Source of the DNA: CAMAXB01 sp964476565 | GTDB lineage: Bacteria; Verrucomicrobiota; Verrucomicrobiia; Opitutales; Opitutaceae | Assembly: GCA_964476565.1 (NCBI GenBank) | Contig: CAYZBG010000009.1 | Span: 24,995 to 88,994 of the forward strand | Direction: 5' to 3' | DNA: 64,000 bases | Part shown: positions 1-8,476 of the stretch, one piece after another | How positions within the stretch are numbered: the stretch's first letter is position 1 | Layout: each line of letters begins with the position of its first letter | Position numbers and translations under genes: made by a program | The notes under the pieces: model-generated | Told to the model about the DNA's origin: nothing | Databases searched by the model: none | What the model saw: the letters and a program-made list of their open reading frames with translations, nothing else

Positions 1-846
1 GGGCGCGACGGACGGATGTATCCGTTCAAGCTGATCGACACCGCCGGCATCAAGGCGCAGACCAAGCTCGCGTCGCCGGTTGAGTACTTTTCCCGCCTGC
101 GTTCGCTCGATGCGATCAAGCAGACGGACGTGGTTTTCCTCGTGCTCGACGCGGCCGACGGGGTGACGCAACAGGACAAGGCGATCGCGGGCGAGGCCGT
201 CAAGGAGCGCAAGCCGATCGTGGTCGTGGTCAACAAATGGGACCTGGTGAAAAAGGCCTTTGCGAAACACGAAGAGCCTACCTTTGGCCAGGAAGGCGGT
301 CTCGGCGCCTACCAGAACGAGCGGGAGTACCGCCAGCAGTACGAGCGCGCGGTGTTTGACCGGCTGTTTTTCACCCCGGGGGCGCCGCTGATTTTTGTGT
401 CCGCGATGAGCGGTTACGAGGTCGACCGGATGCTGAATGCCGCGGTCAAACTGCACCGGACGCTCGACAAGAAGCTGCCGACGGCGCGATTGAACAAGAC
501 GATCGGCTATCTGACCGAGCGGACTCCGCCGCCTTCCGTCGGCGGTCAACGTTTCCGTGTCTACTACGCCGTGCAGACCGGCAACCGTCCTTTCCGCATC
601 AAGCTGTTCTGCAACCGCGAGGAGAAGCTGACCGAACAGTACCGGCGCTACCTCGAGGCGGGGCTGGTCGACGAGTTCGGCCTCAACGGCTGCCCGATCT
701 ATTTTGATCTTGTCGGCAAGGAGTACCGCGAGATCGGCGAGCGCCTCGACGCCGCAGCCCGGCGCGAAAAGGCCAACGTGAAGAAGCCGAAGTGGCGCGA
801 GCAGGAGAAGCAGGAAGCCCCTTCCGATGAAACCCTCGAAGACTGA
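1..846 (+). CDS. der: Ribosome-assembly GTPase Der (EngA), C-terminal part
   Basis: The reading frame is open from the first base, so the gene begins outside the window. What remains is the second GTPase domain and the C-terminal KH-like domain. Visible GTPase motifs are DTAGI (G3), NKWD (G4) and FVSAMSG (G5). They are followed by the basic tail region typical of Der, with TPPPSVGGQRFRVYYAVQ near the middle of the fragment. Der binds the 50S subunit and is needed for its maturation in the cytoplasm. The family is normally 440-490 residues long, so roughly 40% is missing here, including the first GTPase domain. The stop codon overlaps the next gene by 20 bases, which suggests coupled translation. 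Confidence 0.95.
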   Translation, partial: GRDGRMYPFKLIDTAGIKAQTKLASPVEYFSRLRSLDAIKQTDVVFLVLDAADGVTQQDKAIAGEAVKERKPIVVVVNKWDLVKKAFAKHEEPTFGQEGGLGAYQNEREYRQQYERAVFDRLFFTPGAPLIFVSAMSGYEVDRMLNAAVKLHRTLDKKLPTARLNKTIGYLTERTPPPSVGGQRFRVYYAVQTGNRPFRIKLFCNREEKLTEQYRRYLEAGLVDEFGLNGCPIYFDLVGKEYREIGERLDAAARREKANVKKPKWREQEKQEAPSDETLED

Positions 847-1744
847 TTACCGGGGATGGCAGGCAGTCCGTCTGGCCACCCGGCGGTTTGAACTGATTGC
901 GCCGCTCGAGTTCGGTCCGCGCGTCCTTTCCCTGCGCTCCCTCGCCGCCGGCGGCAACCTGCTGTTCGAGTTTCCCCGCGAGGAGGGTGGCGCGGCCGGG
1001 CCCGACGGACTCAAGCTGCGCGGCGGCCATCGTCTCTGGCATGCGCCGGAGCATATCGTGCGCACCTACCAGCCCGATCATGCCGCGCCGGAGGTGACAT
1101 TGGGCCGTGCCGGCGTCCGCCTGGCCGCGCCGGCCGAGGCGAAGACCGGCGTGGCCAAGACCGTGTCGCTCGACGTGGTCAACGACCGCACGATCCGCGT
1201 GACGCACACCCTCGCCAACGCCGGCCTCTGGCCAATCGAGACGGCGCCGTGGGCCCTGACCATGATGCGCCGCGGCGGTTACGGCGTCGTTCCGCTCATG
1301 CCCAAGGGCAGCCACGCCGCTGGCGACCTGCTGCCCACCTACACGATCGTGCCGTGGAGCTACACCGACCTTTCGCTCCGCTGCTGGGACCTGCACACCG
1401 ACTTCATCGGCATCGACACGCGCAAGGCCCGGGTGCCCCAGAAGCTGGGCCTGACCAACTACCCGGGCTGGTCGGCCTACTGGCTCGACGGCGTCACCTT
1501 CGTGAAGCACGCGGAGGTGAAATCCGGAGCGACGTATCCTGATTTTGGATGCGCGTTCGAGACCTTCTGCAACGATACGATGATCGAGTTTGAGACCCTC
1601 GGACCGCTGGAGCAGATGCCTCCGAGCGGTTCCCTCGTGCACGTCGAACACTGGGGCATCCTGGACGGACTCGACCGTCCGTCGACGGATGCCGCGTTCG
1701 CCAAGCTCGCCCGGGCGGTCGTCGCCTGGCGGCGCGGGTTTTAA
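827..1744 (+). CDS. DUF4380-like protein of sugar-mutarotase fold type
   Basis: A 305-residue protein without a signal peptide. Short segments such as FELIAPLEFGPRVLSL, GGHRLWHAPE and FVKHAEVKSGATYPDFGC resemble the DUF4380 family, whose members are predicted to adopt the beta-sandwich fold of galactose mutarotases. No catalytic assignment can be made from the sequence. The ATG lies inside the end of der (20-base overlap), and the gene stops 17 bases before fmt, so it is probably co-transcribed with these housekeeping genes. The link to sugar chemistry is by fold resemblance only. Confidence 0.7.
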   Translation: MKPSKTDYRGWQAVRLATRRFELIAPLEFGPRVLSLRSLAAGGNLLFEFPREEGGAAGPDGLKLRGGHRLWHAPEHIVRTYQPDHAAPEVTLGRAGVRLAAPAEAKTGVAKTVSLDVVNDRTIRVTHTLANAGLWPIETAPWALTMMRRGGYGVVPLMPKGSHAAGDLLPTYTIVPWSYTDLSLRCWDLHTDFIGIDTRKARVPQKLGLTNYPGWSAYWLDGVTFVKHAEVKSGATYPDFGCAFETFCNDTMIEFETLGPLEQMPPSGSLVHVEHWGILDGLDRPSTDAAFAKLARAVVAWRRGF

Positions 1745-1761
1745 GCCGGACGTTCCCCGCC

Positions 1762-2742
1762 ATGGCGCCGTTGCGGCTGGTCTTCATGGGGTCCGACCCA
1801 ATCGCCTGTCCCCTGCTGGACTGGCTGGCCGGGGAGGGGGCCGCACAGGCCTCACTGGTGGCCGTCTATACCCAGCCGGACCGTCCGGTCGGTCGCGGCC
1901 AACGGGTGGCGGCCAACGGGGTCAAGCTCTGGGCCGCCGCGCGCGGCCTGCCAGTGTATCAGCCGGAGAAGCTGACGGAATCGGTGCGGGGCGAACTCGC
2001 GGCGCTTCGTCCCGATCTGGTGCTGGTCATGGCCTACGGGCACATCCTGCGCCAGGACTTCATCGACACGCCCCGGCTCGGTACACTGAACCTGCATGCG
2101 TCGCTCCTGCCCCGCTTTCGCGGCGCCTCACCCATCCAGACGGCGGTGGCGGCCGGCGTGACCGAGACCGGGGTGTCGCTCATGCGCATCGTGCGGCAAC
2201 TCGACGCCGGCCCGGTCGCCGACGTGGAACGGGTGCCCGTGGGACCGCTCGATACCGCGGCGGACATCGAAGGCCGCCTCGCCGGCGCGTGTGTGCCGCT
2301 GGTGCGCCGGACCCTGCCGGACCTGGTGGAGGGCCGCCTCGCCTTTGTCGAGCAACCCGCCGTCGGGGTGACGTTTTGCCGCCGCCTCGTCAAAGACGAC
2401 GGCGTGCTCGACTTCAGTGCACCGGCGTCGGTCCTCGCGGCCCGCATCAACGGACTTTTCCCGTGGCCGGCCTGTCAGACCGAGATTGCCGGCCAGCCGA
2501 TCAAGCTCGGCCTGGCTGACGCCGTCGAAGGCTCCGGTTCGCCGGGGCAGGTCGTGGGGGCCGACGAGGCCGGCCTGCTCGTAGCCACGGGCAAAGGGGT
2601 GCTGCGGCTGCGTCGGCTGCAGCGTCCGGGCGGCCGCATGTTGCCGGCGCCGGAGTTCTTGCGCGGCTTTCCCGTTGCCACCGGCACGCTGCTGCCGTCC
2701 CGGCCCCTGCCGGTGCTCGAGGCGGTGACGCCGTTCCGGTGA
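1762..2742 (+). CDS. fmt: Methionyl-tRNA formyltransferase
   Basis: A 326-residue cytoplasmic enzyme that transfers a formyl group from 10-formyl-tetrahydrofolate to initiator Met-tRNA. The N-terminal formyltransferase domain shows LRLVFMGSDPIA at the start, the signature NLHASLLPRFRGASPIQ with the catalytic Asn and His (about residues 111-127), and QLDAGPVADVERV with the conserved Asp. The C-terminal OB-like tRNA-binding domain follows, with the INGLFPWP motif near residue 230. Length and order match the family. It follows the DUF4380-like gene by 17 bases on the same strand. Confidence 0.95.
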   Translation: MAPLRLVFMGSDPIACPLLDWLAGEGAAQASLVAVYTQPDRPVGRGQRVAANGVKLWAAARGLPVYQPEKLTESVRGELAALRPDLVLVMAYGHILRQDFIDTPRLGTLNLHASLLPRFRGASPIQTAVAAGVTETGVSLMRIVRQLDAGPVADVERVPVGPLDTAADIEGRLAGACVPLVRRTLPDLVEGRLAFVEQPAVGVTFCRRLVKDDGVLDFSAPASVLAARINGLFPWPACQTEIAGQPIKLGLADAVEGSGSPGQVVGADEAGLLVATGKGVLRLRRLQRPGGRMLPAPEFLRGFPVATGTLLPSRPLPVLEAVTPFR

Positions 2743-2809
2743 GAGCGGCGGCGCTGTGGGTCCGCACGAGGCGCTTGTTTTTGGCGGAGGATTCCGCAAG
2801 GTCGCAGGC

Positions 2810-3394
2810 ATGTTGAAAGCAGTACTCTTTGGCGTGGCGGCGGCGGGACTTGCCGTCCTCGCCCCCCGGCCTATGGCCGCCCAGTCCCTGCCCATGGAAT
2901 TGGCCAACCTCCGCGAGGACGTTCGCCTGCTCACGCAGCGCACCGGCGAACTCGCGATGCGGGTCGAGCAACTCGAGCGTGAGAACGCCGAACTCCGGCG
3001 TCAGACCGGCGGCGCTTCGCAAACCTACGCCACGGTCGTGCAGTTGAACGAGGCCGTCGCCGAGCTCAACCGCACCATCCGTTCCGCCGCTGCGAGCACG
3101 AAGAACGAGACCTTGCAGCAAGTGAGCGGGCAGATGGAGCGTCTGGCCCGCCAGACCAACGCGGCGATCGATTCGCTGGCGAAGGGCATGGCCACCCGCG
3201 CGACGGTGCAGACGACGTTCAGCGAGGATTTTCCGAAGGAGGGTATCAGCTACACGGTACAGCGGGGCGACACGCTGTCCTCGATCGCCCAGAAGCACGG
3301 CGTGAGCATGCGCGATATCCAGAACGCCAACAAGATTGCGGACCCGACCAAGATTCAGGTCGGCCAGACCCTCTTCATTCCGGGAGCGAAATAA
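2810..3394 (+). CDS. Secreted LysM-domain protein with coiled-coil
   Basis: A 194-residue protein when started at the ATG that gives a clean signal peptide (MLKAVLFGVAAAGLAVLA, cleavage near AAQS). A GTG 54 bases upstream would spoil that signal. Residues about 30-120 are a charged, heptad-rich segment (LRQEVEQLE-type repeats) likely to form a coiled coil. The C-terminal 45 residues are a LysM module: YTVQRGDTLSSIAQKHGVS, then NANKIADPTKIQVGQTLFIP. LysM binds peptidoglycan glycan strands, so the protein probably sits at the cell wall in the periplasm. It is followed by a palindromic element carrying a terminator hairpin. Confidence 0.85.
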   Translation: MLKAVLFGVAAAGLAVLAPRPMAAQSLPMELANLREDVRLLTQRTGELAMRVEQLERENAELRRQTGGASQTYATVVQLNEAVAELNRTIRSAAASTKNETLQQVSGQMERLARQTNAAIDSLAKGMATRATVQTTFSEDFPKEGISYTVQRGDTLSSIAQKHGVSMRDIQNANKIADPTKIQVGQTLFIPGAK

Positions 3395-3410
3395 CCCGAC
3401 CTCGCGGAGC

Positions 3411-3523
3411 GGAAAATCCCGAATCCCCAAAGTCCAAATCCGAAGTAACAGCTCGCCCGCGACGGGCGTTTTTGAGTTTCGATCCTCTTTGCGATTTGGA
3501 CCTTTGGCGTTTGTGATTTTCCC
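3411..3523. repeat. Long imperfect palindrome, copy A of a dispersed element
   Basis: The gap between the LysM gene and parB contains A-rich and T-rich arms, 3411-3441 and 3493-3523. They pair along most of their length (for example AAAATC with GATTTT, and CCAAAGTCCAAATC with GATTTGGACCTTTGG). A short GC hairpin lies at the centre (3454-3468). A second copy with the same layout and shared words (TAACAG, CTTTGGCGTTT) lies at 53542-53641. The paired layout suggests a dispersed repeat family rather than a one-off terminator. Confidence 0.65.
3454..3473 (+). terminator. Intrinsic terminator after the LysM gene
   Basis: A perfect 6-bp GC stem (CGCCCG, loop CGA, CGGGCG) at 3454-3468 is followed directly by five T residues. 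It lies 60 bases after the LysM stop and inside the larger palindrome. It would end transcription from the der-fmt-LysM group before parB. Confidence 0.6.
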
Positions 3524-3557
3524 AACCTTATTTTGCTCACGAAAGAGATAATCTAAC

Positions 3558-4496
3558 ATGGCAGCCCCCAAATCCCGACTCGGCCGCGGTCTCGGCGGAT
3601 TAATCGCCAGTGCGGCGCCGGCCAAACCTGTGCCCGAACCCGCACCGGCCAAGGCCGCCGCGCCTGCAACACCCTCTGCCGCGCCTGCGCCGGCGCCGGC
3701 CGCGCCCGGGTTCATGGAGGTGGCGGTGCATCTCGTGGAGCCGAGCCCTTATCAGGCGCGCCGCGAGATCACGGCGGAGCAGTTGCAGGAGCTGGCCGAC
3801 AGCATCCGGGCGGAGGGTTTGCTGCAGCCGATCGTGGTGCGCCGCCACGGGGAAAAATTTCAGCTGATCGCCGGCGAGCGGCGCTGGCGCGCGTTCCAGC
3901 AGCTCAAGATCAAGGTGATCCCGGCGCGGGTCGTCGAGGCGAGCAACGCCTCGTCAGCCGCCCTGGGCCTGATCGAGAATCTCCAGCGGGAGGGTTTGAA
4001 TCCGCTCGAAGAGGCCTACGGCTACGCGAGCCTGATCCGCGATTTTGATCTCACCCAGGAGGCCGCCGCTGAGCGGGTGGGGAAGAGCCGGGCGGCGGTG
4101 GCCAACGCCCTGCGCCTGCTGGCCCTCGATGCCGAGCTGCAGGGCTACCTCGCCAAGGGGCATCTCTCCGTGGGGCACGCCAAGGTGCTGCTCGGCGTCG
4201 AGGACGCGGCGCAGCGGGCGGTGCTGGCCCGCCGGGTCATCGAAGGTGGCCTGAGCGTCCGCGCGACCGAAGCACTGGTGCAGGCCAAGAAAGCCGGCGT
4301 GGTGGTGCCGGTAGCCGGACGCAAGGTGCCGGCCGTCGAGGCCGCCGCGGTCAACGGGATCGAGAAGAAGCTCACGTCGCACCTGGGGGCGAGGGTTTCG
4401 CTCAAGCATTCGCCCAAGCGGGGCAAGATTGTGATCGAGTATGCAGGCAACGACGACCTGCAACGCATCCTGGAGAAACTCGGGGTGGAGGCCTGA
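3558..4496 (+). CDS. parB: ParB/Spo0J-type chromosome partition protein
   Basis: A 312-residue DNA-binding CTPase-type partition protein. After a short basic start (SRLGRGLGGLIAS, the usual ParB N-terminus) comes a Pro/Ala-rich linker (about residues 18-52). The ParB/sulfiredoxin-like domain follows with SPYQARREI, the GERRWRA signature near residue 105, and ENLQREGLNPLEEA. A helix-turn-helix (LTQEAAAERVGKSRAAVANAL, about 157-177) would bind parS, and the C-terminal dimerisation domain ends the protein. No parA lies in the window, which is unusual because parA is commonly immediately upstream. No parS-like site was recognised by eye. It runs 6 bases before the SulP gene. Confidence 0.93.
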   Translation: MAAPKSRLGRGLGGLIASAAPAKPVPEPAPAKAAAPATPSAAPAPAPAAPGFMEVAVHLVEPSPYQARREITAEQLQELADSIRAEGLLQPIVVRRHGEKFQLIAGERRWRAFQQLKIKVIPARVVEASNASSAALGLIENLQREGLNPLEEAYGYASLIRDFDLTQEAAAERVGKSRAAVANALRLLALDAELQGYLAKGHLSVGHAKVLLGVEDAAQRAVLARRVIEGGLSVRATEALVQAKKAGVVVPVAGRKVPAVEAAAVNGIEKKLTSHLGARVSLKHSPKRGKIVIEYAGNDDLQRILEKLGVEA

Positions 4497-4502
4497 GCCG
4501 AG

Positions 4503-6410
4503 GTGCCGATTCAACGTACCGGCCAGGCTGCCACCAAGGTCTTCAACGAAGCGGTTGAGGGCCTGGCCGATTTCGCCGACTACCTCCGACTCGATCCTAT
4601 CCCGCCGGCCTGGCGGGAGCTGAAACGCTACTCGATCGCCAAGCTCCGACGGGACGCGCTCGCCGGCCTGACCGTGGCGATCGTGACGATTCCCCAGGCG
4701 ATCGGCTTCGCCCTGGTCGTGGGCATTCCGGTCCAGGCCGTCTTGGTCACGGCGATCATCGGCGCGGCGTTCTGCGCCCTGTTCTCGTCGTCCCGCCACC
4801 TCGTCTTCGGCCCGACGAACACCATCTCGATCATCCTCGCCGGGGCGCTGGTGACGGTTGCCGCCGTGCCGCTGACGGCCCTGCAGAAGGTGCTCGTCAT
4901 CGGCTGCCTCATGGGGGCGTTTCAGCTGGCTGCCGGGTTGTTCAAGCTGGGCAACCTCACCCACTTCATCTCGCGCACGGTGATCATCGCCTACAGCACC
5001 GCCGTGGGCATTTTGATCGCGGTCGGCCAAATCAGCAATCTGGTGGGCCTGGGCAGCCCGACCGATGTCAGTCTGCCGGGCACGGTCCGGCACATCCTCG
5101 ACGGCCTGGTTCATCTGGATTTCAACCCGATGACGGCCGGTGTCGGTTGCGCGAGCCTCCTGCTGCTCATCTTGATCCGCCGGCTGAAACCCAACTGGCC
5201 CGATGGTCTGATCATGCTGGCTGCGTTTGGCGCCCTGGCGGTGTTTTACGGCCTCAGCGACTTCGGTGTACCGCTGGTGCGCGATGCCGGCGAGGTGGCC
5301 GGACAGATGCCGCTCTTCGTCGGATTTCCGCTCAACGAGGAGGGACTCAAGCTCGTTCCCCAGGTGGCGAGCGCCGCGCTCGCGGCAGCGATCCTCGGCA
5401 TGCTCGAGGCCATCTCGATTTCCAAGACCCTCGCCGCCCGCTCCGGCCAGGTGGTGAATCCGAATCAGGAACTGATCGGCATGGGCATCGGCAACCTTGC
5501 ATCCACCGCGTTCGGCGCGATGCCGGGCTCGGCGTCGTTCGTGCGCAGTTCGGTGAACTATCTGAGCAACGCAGCCACGCAGTTCTCCTCGGTGCTCGGC
5601 AGCGGCGCCGTGCTGGTGATCCTGCTGCTCATCGCTTCGTGGGTGAACTTCATCCCGGTCGCCGCCCTGGCGGCGTTCGTGATCATGATTTCAATCAAGC
5701 TGATCAATCCGGAGCAGATCCGAATTGTCTGCCGCGCCACGCGCTCGGATGCGATCGTGTTTTGGACCACGCTGCTGGCCGCGCTCTTCCTGAAACTCGA
5801 CACGGCGGTGTACGTGGGCATCGGCACCTCGCTGATGCTGTTCCTGCGCAAGGCGAGCGCGCCGTCGCTGGTCGAGTACGGCTTCAACGAACAAGGACAG
5901 CTTTCCCAGCTCGAAGAAACGCGGGAGCGCACCAATTCGGCCATCTCGATCGTGCACGTGGAAGGAGAACTTTTCTTCGGTGCCGCCGACTTGTTCCAGG
6001 AACAGGTGCGTTACCTCGCGGACGCGGGCGGCATCCGGGTGGTGATCCTGCGGATGAAGAACGCCCGTCACCTCGATGCCACGTCGGTCATGTCGCTCCT
6101 GCAATTGCACGAGTACCTGCGCAAGACCGAGCGCCATCTTCTCATCAGCGGCATCAATCCCGACGTGGAGCGCGTCCTGCAGGCGAGCGCAGCCTACGCG
6201 AAGATCGGCGCCGAGAACATCTTTCCGGCCGAGGCTAACCTGACCATGAGCACCAAGCGCGCCCTCCTGCGCGCCTCGCAGCTGCTCCAGCAGACCGGCG
6301 CCAAGCAGAAGGCGGAGGTGCGCATCTTTTACGACCGGAAGCGGGAGCAGTCCGTCGCGGAAACCGGACAGACGCAGGACGCGGACAAGCCGGGCGACTT
6401 TCAAATCTAA
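4503..6410 (+). CDS. SulP-family anion transporter with STAS domain
   Basis: A 635-residue inner-membrane protein starting at GTG, with AGCCGAGG upstream as a plausible ribosome site. Residues about 40-440 form the multi-helix SulP transporter core. RDALAGLTVAIVTIPQAIGFA is the typical first helix, and the motif FGPTNTISIILAGAL follows. A cytoplasmic STAS domain occupies about residues 480-590 (SIVHVEGELFFGAADLF to RHLDATSVMSLLQLH). Family members carry sulfate, bicarbonate or other anions, and the substrate cannot be read from sequence. The gene starts 6 bases after parB, so the two are probably co-transcribed although functionally unrelated. The C-terminal tail after the STAS domain is rich in Lys, Arg and Gln. 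Confidence 0.92.
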   Translation: MPIQRTGQAATKVFNEAVEGLADFADYLRLDPIPPAWRELKRYSIAKLRRDALAGLTVAIVTIPQAIGFALVVGIPVQAVLVTAIIGAAFCALFSSSRHLVFGPTNTISIILAGALVTVAAVPLTALQKVLVIGCLMGAFQLAAGLFKLGNLTHFISRTVIIAYSTAVGILIAVGQISNLVGLGSPTDVSLPGTVRHILDGLVHLDFNPMTAGVGCASLLLLILIRRLKPNWPDGLIMLAAFGALAVFYGLSDFGVPLVRDAGEVAGQMPLFVGFPLNEEGLKLVPQVASAALAAAILGMLEAISISKTLAARSGQVVNPNQELIGMGIGNLASTAFGAMPGSASFVRSSVNYLSNAATQFSSVLGSGAVLVILLLIASWVNFIPVAALAAFVIMISIKLINPEQIRIVCRATRSDAIVFWTTLLAALFLKLDTAVYVGIGTSLMLFLRKASAPSLVEYGFNEQGQLSQLEETRERTNSAISIVHVEGELFFGAADLFQEQVRYLADAGGIRVVILRMKNARHLDATSVMSLLQLHEYLRKTERHLLISGINPDVERVLQASAAYAKIGAENIFPAEANLTMSTKRALLRASQLLQQTGAKQKAEVRIFYDRKREQSVAETGQTQDADKPGDFQI

Positions 6411-6426
6411 GCGCAGAGGGGGCGGC

Positions 6427-6519
6427 TCAGAGCAGCCACAACCCGGCCACCCCCAGCAGGAGCAGCGCGGTCACCACGAGGAGGGCGGTACGTTCCTGGC
6501 GGGTAATGCGAAAAAGCAT
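6427..6519 (-). CDS. Putative 30-residue single-helix membrane peptide
   Basis: On the minus strand, an ATG at 6519 opens a 30-codon frame ending at TGA. The product has a basic head (MLFRITRQER) followed by one strongly hydrophobic helix (TALLVVTALLLLGVAGLWLL). The clean basic-plus-hydrophobic layout is typical of small inner-membrane peptides and fills most of the gap between the SulP and redoxin genes. No good ribosome-binding site is visible upstream, so expression is uncertain. It would run opposite to both neighbours. Confidence 0.4.
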   Translation of the reverse strand: MLFRITRQERTALLVVTALLLLGVAGLWLL

Positions 6520-6680
6520 GCCTGCGACTGCCAAAAGCGACAATCGATGGCAACAGCACTCTGACTGGCAGAAGCGAATGTCCGGCAAAATCGTCCCGCG
6601 TCCCTGGAATTTCCGTAACCCGTGGCTACCGTCCGCGTCGAACCAGGCGTTTGTTTACCCTCCAACCTCACGTGATCAAC

Positions 6681-7298
6681 ATGACGACGACGATCAAATC
6701 CTTCCTTCTCGCCACCCTCGGCCTGGCGGTTTTCGCCGCGGGTGTTTCTGCCAAGCAAGCGGTGGTCGGTCAGCCGGCTCCGAACTTCACCCTGACGGAC
6801 ATCAACGGAAAGTCGCACACGCTCTCCGACTACAAGGGCAAGACCGTGGTCATCGAATGGGTGAACCCCGAATGCCCCTTTGTCGTGAAGCACTATGACA
6901 AGAGCGGGAACATTCCCTCGCTGCAAAAAGCCGCCACCGCGGACGGCGTCATCTGGCTGGCCATCAACTCCGGCCGCAATGGCGGTCAGGGCGACTTCAA
7001 TCCCCAGCAGGTCGCGGCTTGGAAAGAGCGCACCAAGGCGGCCTACACCGCGTATCTGCGCGATCAGGACACCTCGATCGGCAAGCTCTATGGTGCCAAG
7101 GCTACGCCGCACCTCTTCGTGATCGATCCGACCGGCAAGCTCGTTTACGACGGTGCGATCGACAGCATCCGTTCCTCCCGCGTCGACGACATTGCCAAGG
7201 CGGAAAACTATGTCACCTCGGCGCTTGCGGCCATCAAGGCTGGCAAGCCGGTCGCCACGCCGGTGACCGAAGCCTACGGCTGCAGCATCAAATACTGA
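6681..7298 (+). CDS. Secreted peroxiredoxin-like (AhpC/TSA) redoxin
   Basis: A 205-residue thioredoxin-fold protein with a signal peptide (MTTTIKSFLLATLGLAVFAAGVSA). I start it at the ATG because an upstream TTG would place extra residues before the signal. The mature part opens with VVGQPAPNFTLTDINGKSH and carries WVNPECPFVVKHYD with a single cysteine in the peroxidatic position. A second cysteine lies in the last residues (YGCSIKY). Family members reduce peroxides or act as periplasmic thiol proteins. The two widely spaced cysteines would suit a resolving-cysteine mechanism, which is inference. A strong terminator follows 20 bases later. Confidence 0.88.
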   Translation: MTTTIKSFLLATLGLAVFAAGVSAKQAVVGQPAPNFTLTDINGKSHTLSDYKGKTVVIEWVNPECPFVVKHYDKSGNIPSLQKAATADGVIWLAINSGRNGGQGDFNPQQVAAWKERTKAAYTAYLRDQDTSIGKLYGAKATPHLFVIDPTGKLVYDGAIDSIRSSRVDDIAKAENYVTSALAAIKAGKPVATPVTEAYGCSIKY

Positions 7299-7318
7299 GC
7301 CGCGGACGACGACTGTCC

Positions 7319-7360
7319 CAACGAAAAGGCCGGAGCCCGCGGGCTCCGGCCTTTTCGTTG
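7319..7360. terminator. Bidirectional intrinsic terminator, 20-bp perfect stem
   Basis: Bases 7319-7338 and 7341-7360 form a perfect 20-bp inverted repeat with a GC loop. Its inner part is GC-rich (GGCCGGAGCCC) and its outer part carries A and T runs, so it works as a terminator in both directions. It separates the redoxin gene from the convergent dapF-like gene. Confidence 0.95.
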
Positions 7361-7374
7361 GTTGGGCGCGAAGG

Positions 7375-8226
7375 TCAGACCTTCACGGCAAACAGCTCGG
7401 CGTGCATGTGACCCTCCGCGACCTTGTTCACCGTTCCCGTCATCATGATTGAAAAATCGGGTCCGATCTCGATGCCGATCTGGCCGCCCGGCATGTGAAC
7501 GGTGACGGAGGCGTCGACCAGCCCGAGCTTATGCGCGACCGCGGCCGCGGCGCTCGAACTGCTGCCGGAGGCGAGGGTGTAGCCGGCGCCCCGCTCCCAG
7601 ATCTCGATCTGGATGTTGGCCCGGTCGAGCACCTTCAGGAATTGCACGTTCGTCTTGCGCGGGAAGTTAGGGTGCGTTTCCAGGTCGGGACCGTACTCGC
7701 GCGCCATCGCCTCCGAGATGTCCGTCAGCGGCAGGACGCAGTGCGGGTTCCCGATCGTCGCGGCGCAAAAGCGGAAGGTGCGCCCCTTGATCACGATCGA
7801 CTCGTTGAGCACGTCGCGCGGCGCGCCCGTCACGGGGATCTTGGTGCTGTCAAAGCTGACCTTGCCCATCGCCACCGTGATGAGGCGGCCTTGTTCCTTG
7901 ATCACGGAACGGACCTGCCCTCCGGGCGTTTCGATGGTGAAGTCCGGCGACTTCACGAGTCCTTGGTCCCACAGGAAGCGGGAGAATATCCGCAGACCGT
8001 TGCCGGATTTTTCCGCTTCGGAGCCGTCGGGATTGAAGATGCGCAGCCCAAACTGACTGACCTGGGAGGGCAGCGGTCCCCAGAGAATGCCGTCGGATCC
8101 GACTCCGAAGTTGCGGTGGCAGATCACCCGGATCTGGTCGACCGACGGAACGGTCCATTGCGGGAAATCCGCGGGATTGAGCACGAGGTAGTCGTTGCCG
8201 AGGGCGTGGTACTTGTGGAAGCGCAT
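7375..8226 (-). CDS. dapF: DapF-family epimerase with both catalytic Cys replaced by Ser
   Basis: A 283-residue protein of the diaminopimelate epimerase fold, starting MRFHKYHALGNDYLV. DapF normally converts LL- to meso-diaminopimelate for lysine and peptidoglycan synthesis, using two cysteines as acid and base. Both motifs are recognisable but changed. The first reads EKSGNGLRIF (Ser74) where the family has CGNG. The second reads ERGAGYTLASGSSS (Ser220) where the family has ACGSG. The rest of the fold, including NPHCV and the GNDY start, is intact, and nothing suggests a pseudogene. The enzyme may use serines, act on another substrate, or be inactive as a racemase. The start was chosen at the ATG matching the family; longer upstream frames run into non-coding sequence. 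Confidence 0.88.
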   Translation of the reverse strand: MRFHKYHALGNDYLVLNPADFPQWTVPSVDQIRVICHRNFGVGSDGILWGPLPSQVSQFGLRIFNPDGSEAEKSGNGLRIFSRFLWDQGLVKSPDFTIETPGGQVRSVIKEQGRLITVAMGKVSFDSTKIPVTGAPRDVLNESIVIKGRTFRFCAATIGNPHCVLPLTDISEAMAREYGPDLETHPNFPRKTNVQFLKVLDRANIQIEIWERGAGYTLASGSSSSAAAAVAHKLGLVDASVTVHMPGGQIGIEIGPDFSIMMTGTVNKVAEGHMHAELFAVKV

Positions 8227-8476
8227 GCGGAAAAGGTCCGGAAGCGAAGCGGATTTTGGCGTCGCGAGGAAGCGCGGAAACAACCCGCCGGTGCGTTCGC
8301 GGCCCGCGGCGGGGCACCAGTCGTGATGAAGGTAGCTTGCATCCCGGGGCGCCGCGCATCCCGGGTTTCCGCCCGATTTTCCACCTGCCAGCGCCCGCCC
8401 CAACAAGCCGGGGCACATCGGATGAGGTACGCTCGTGTCGTTGCCTCGTCCGACCCACCTTCGCATTCATCTCACC

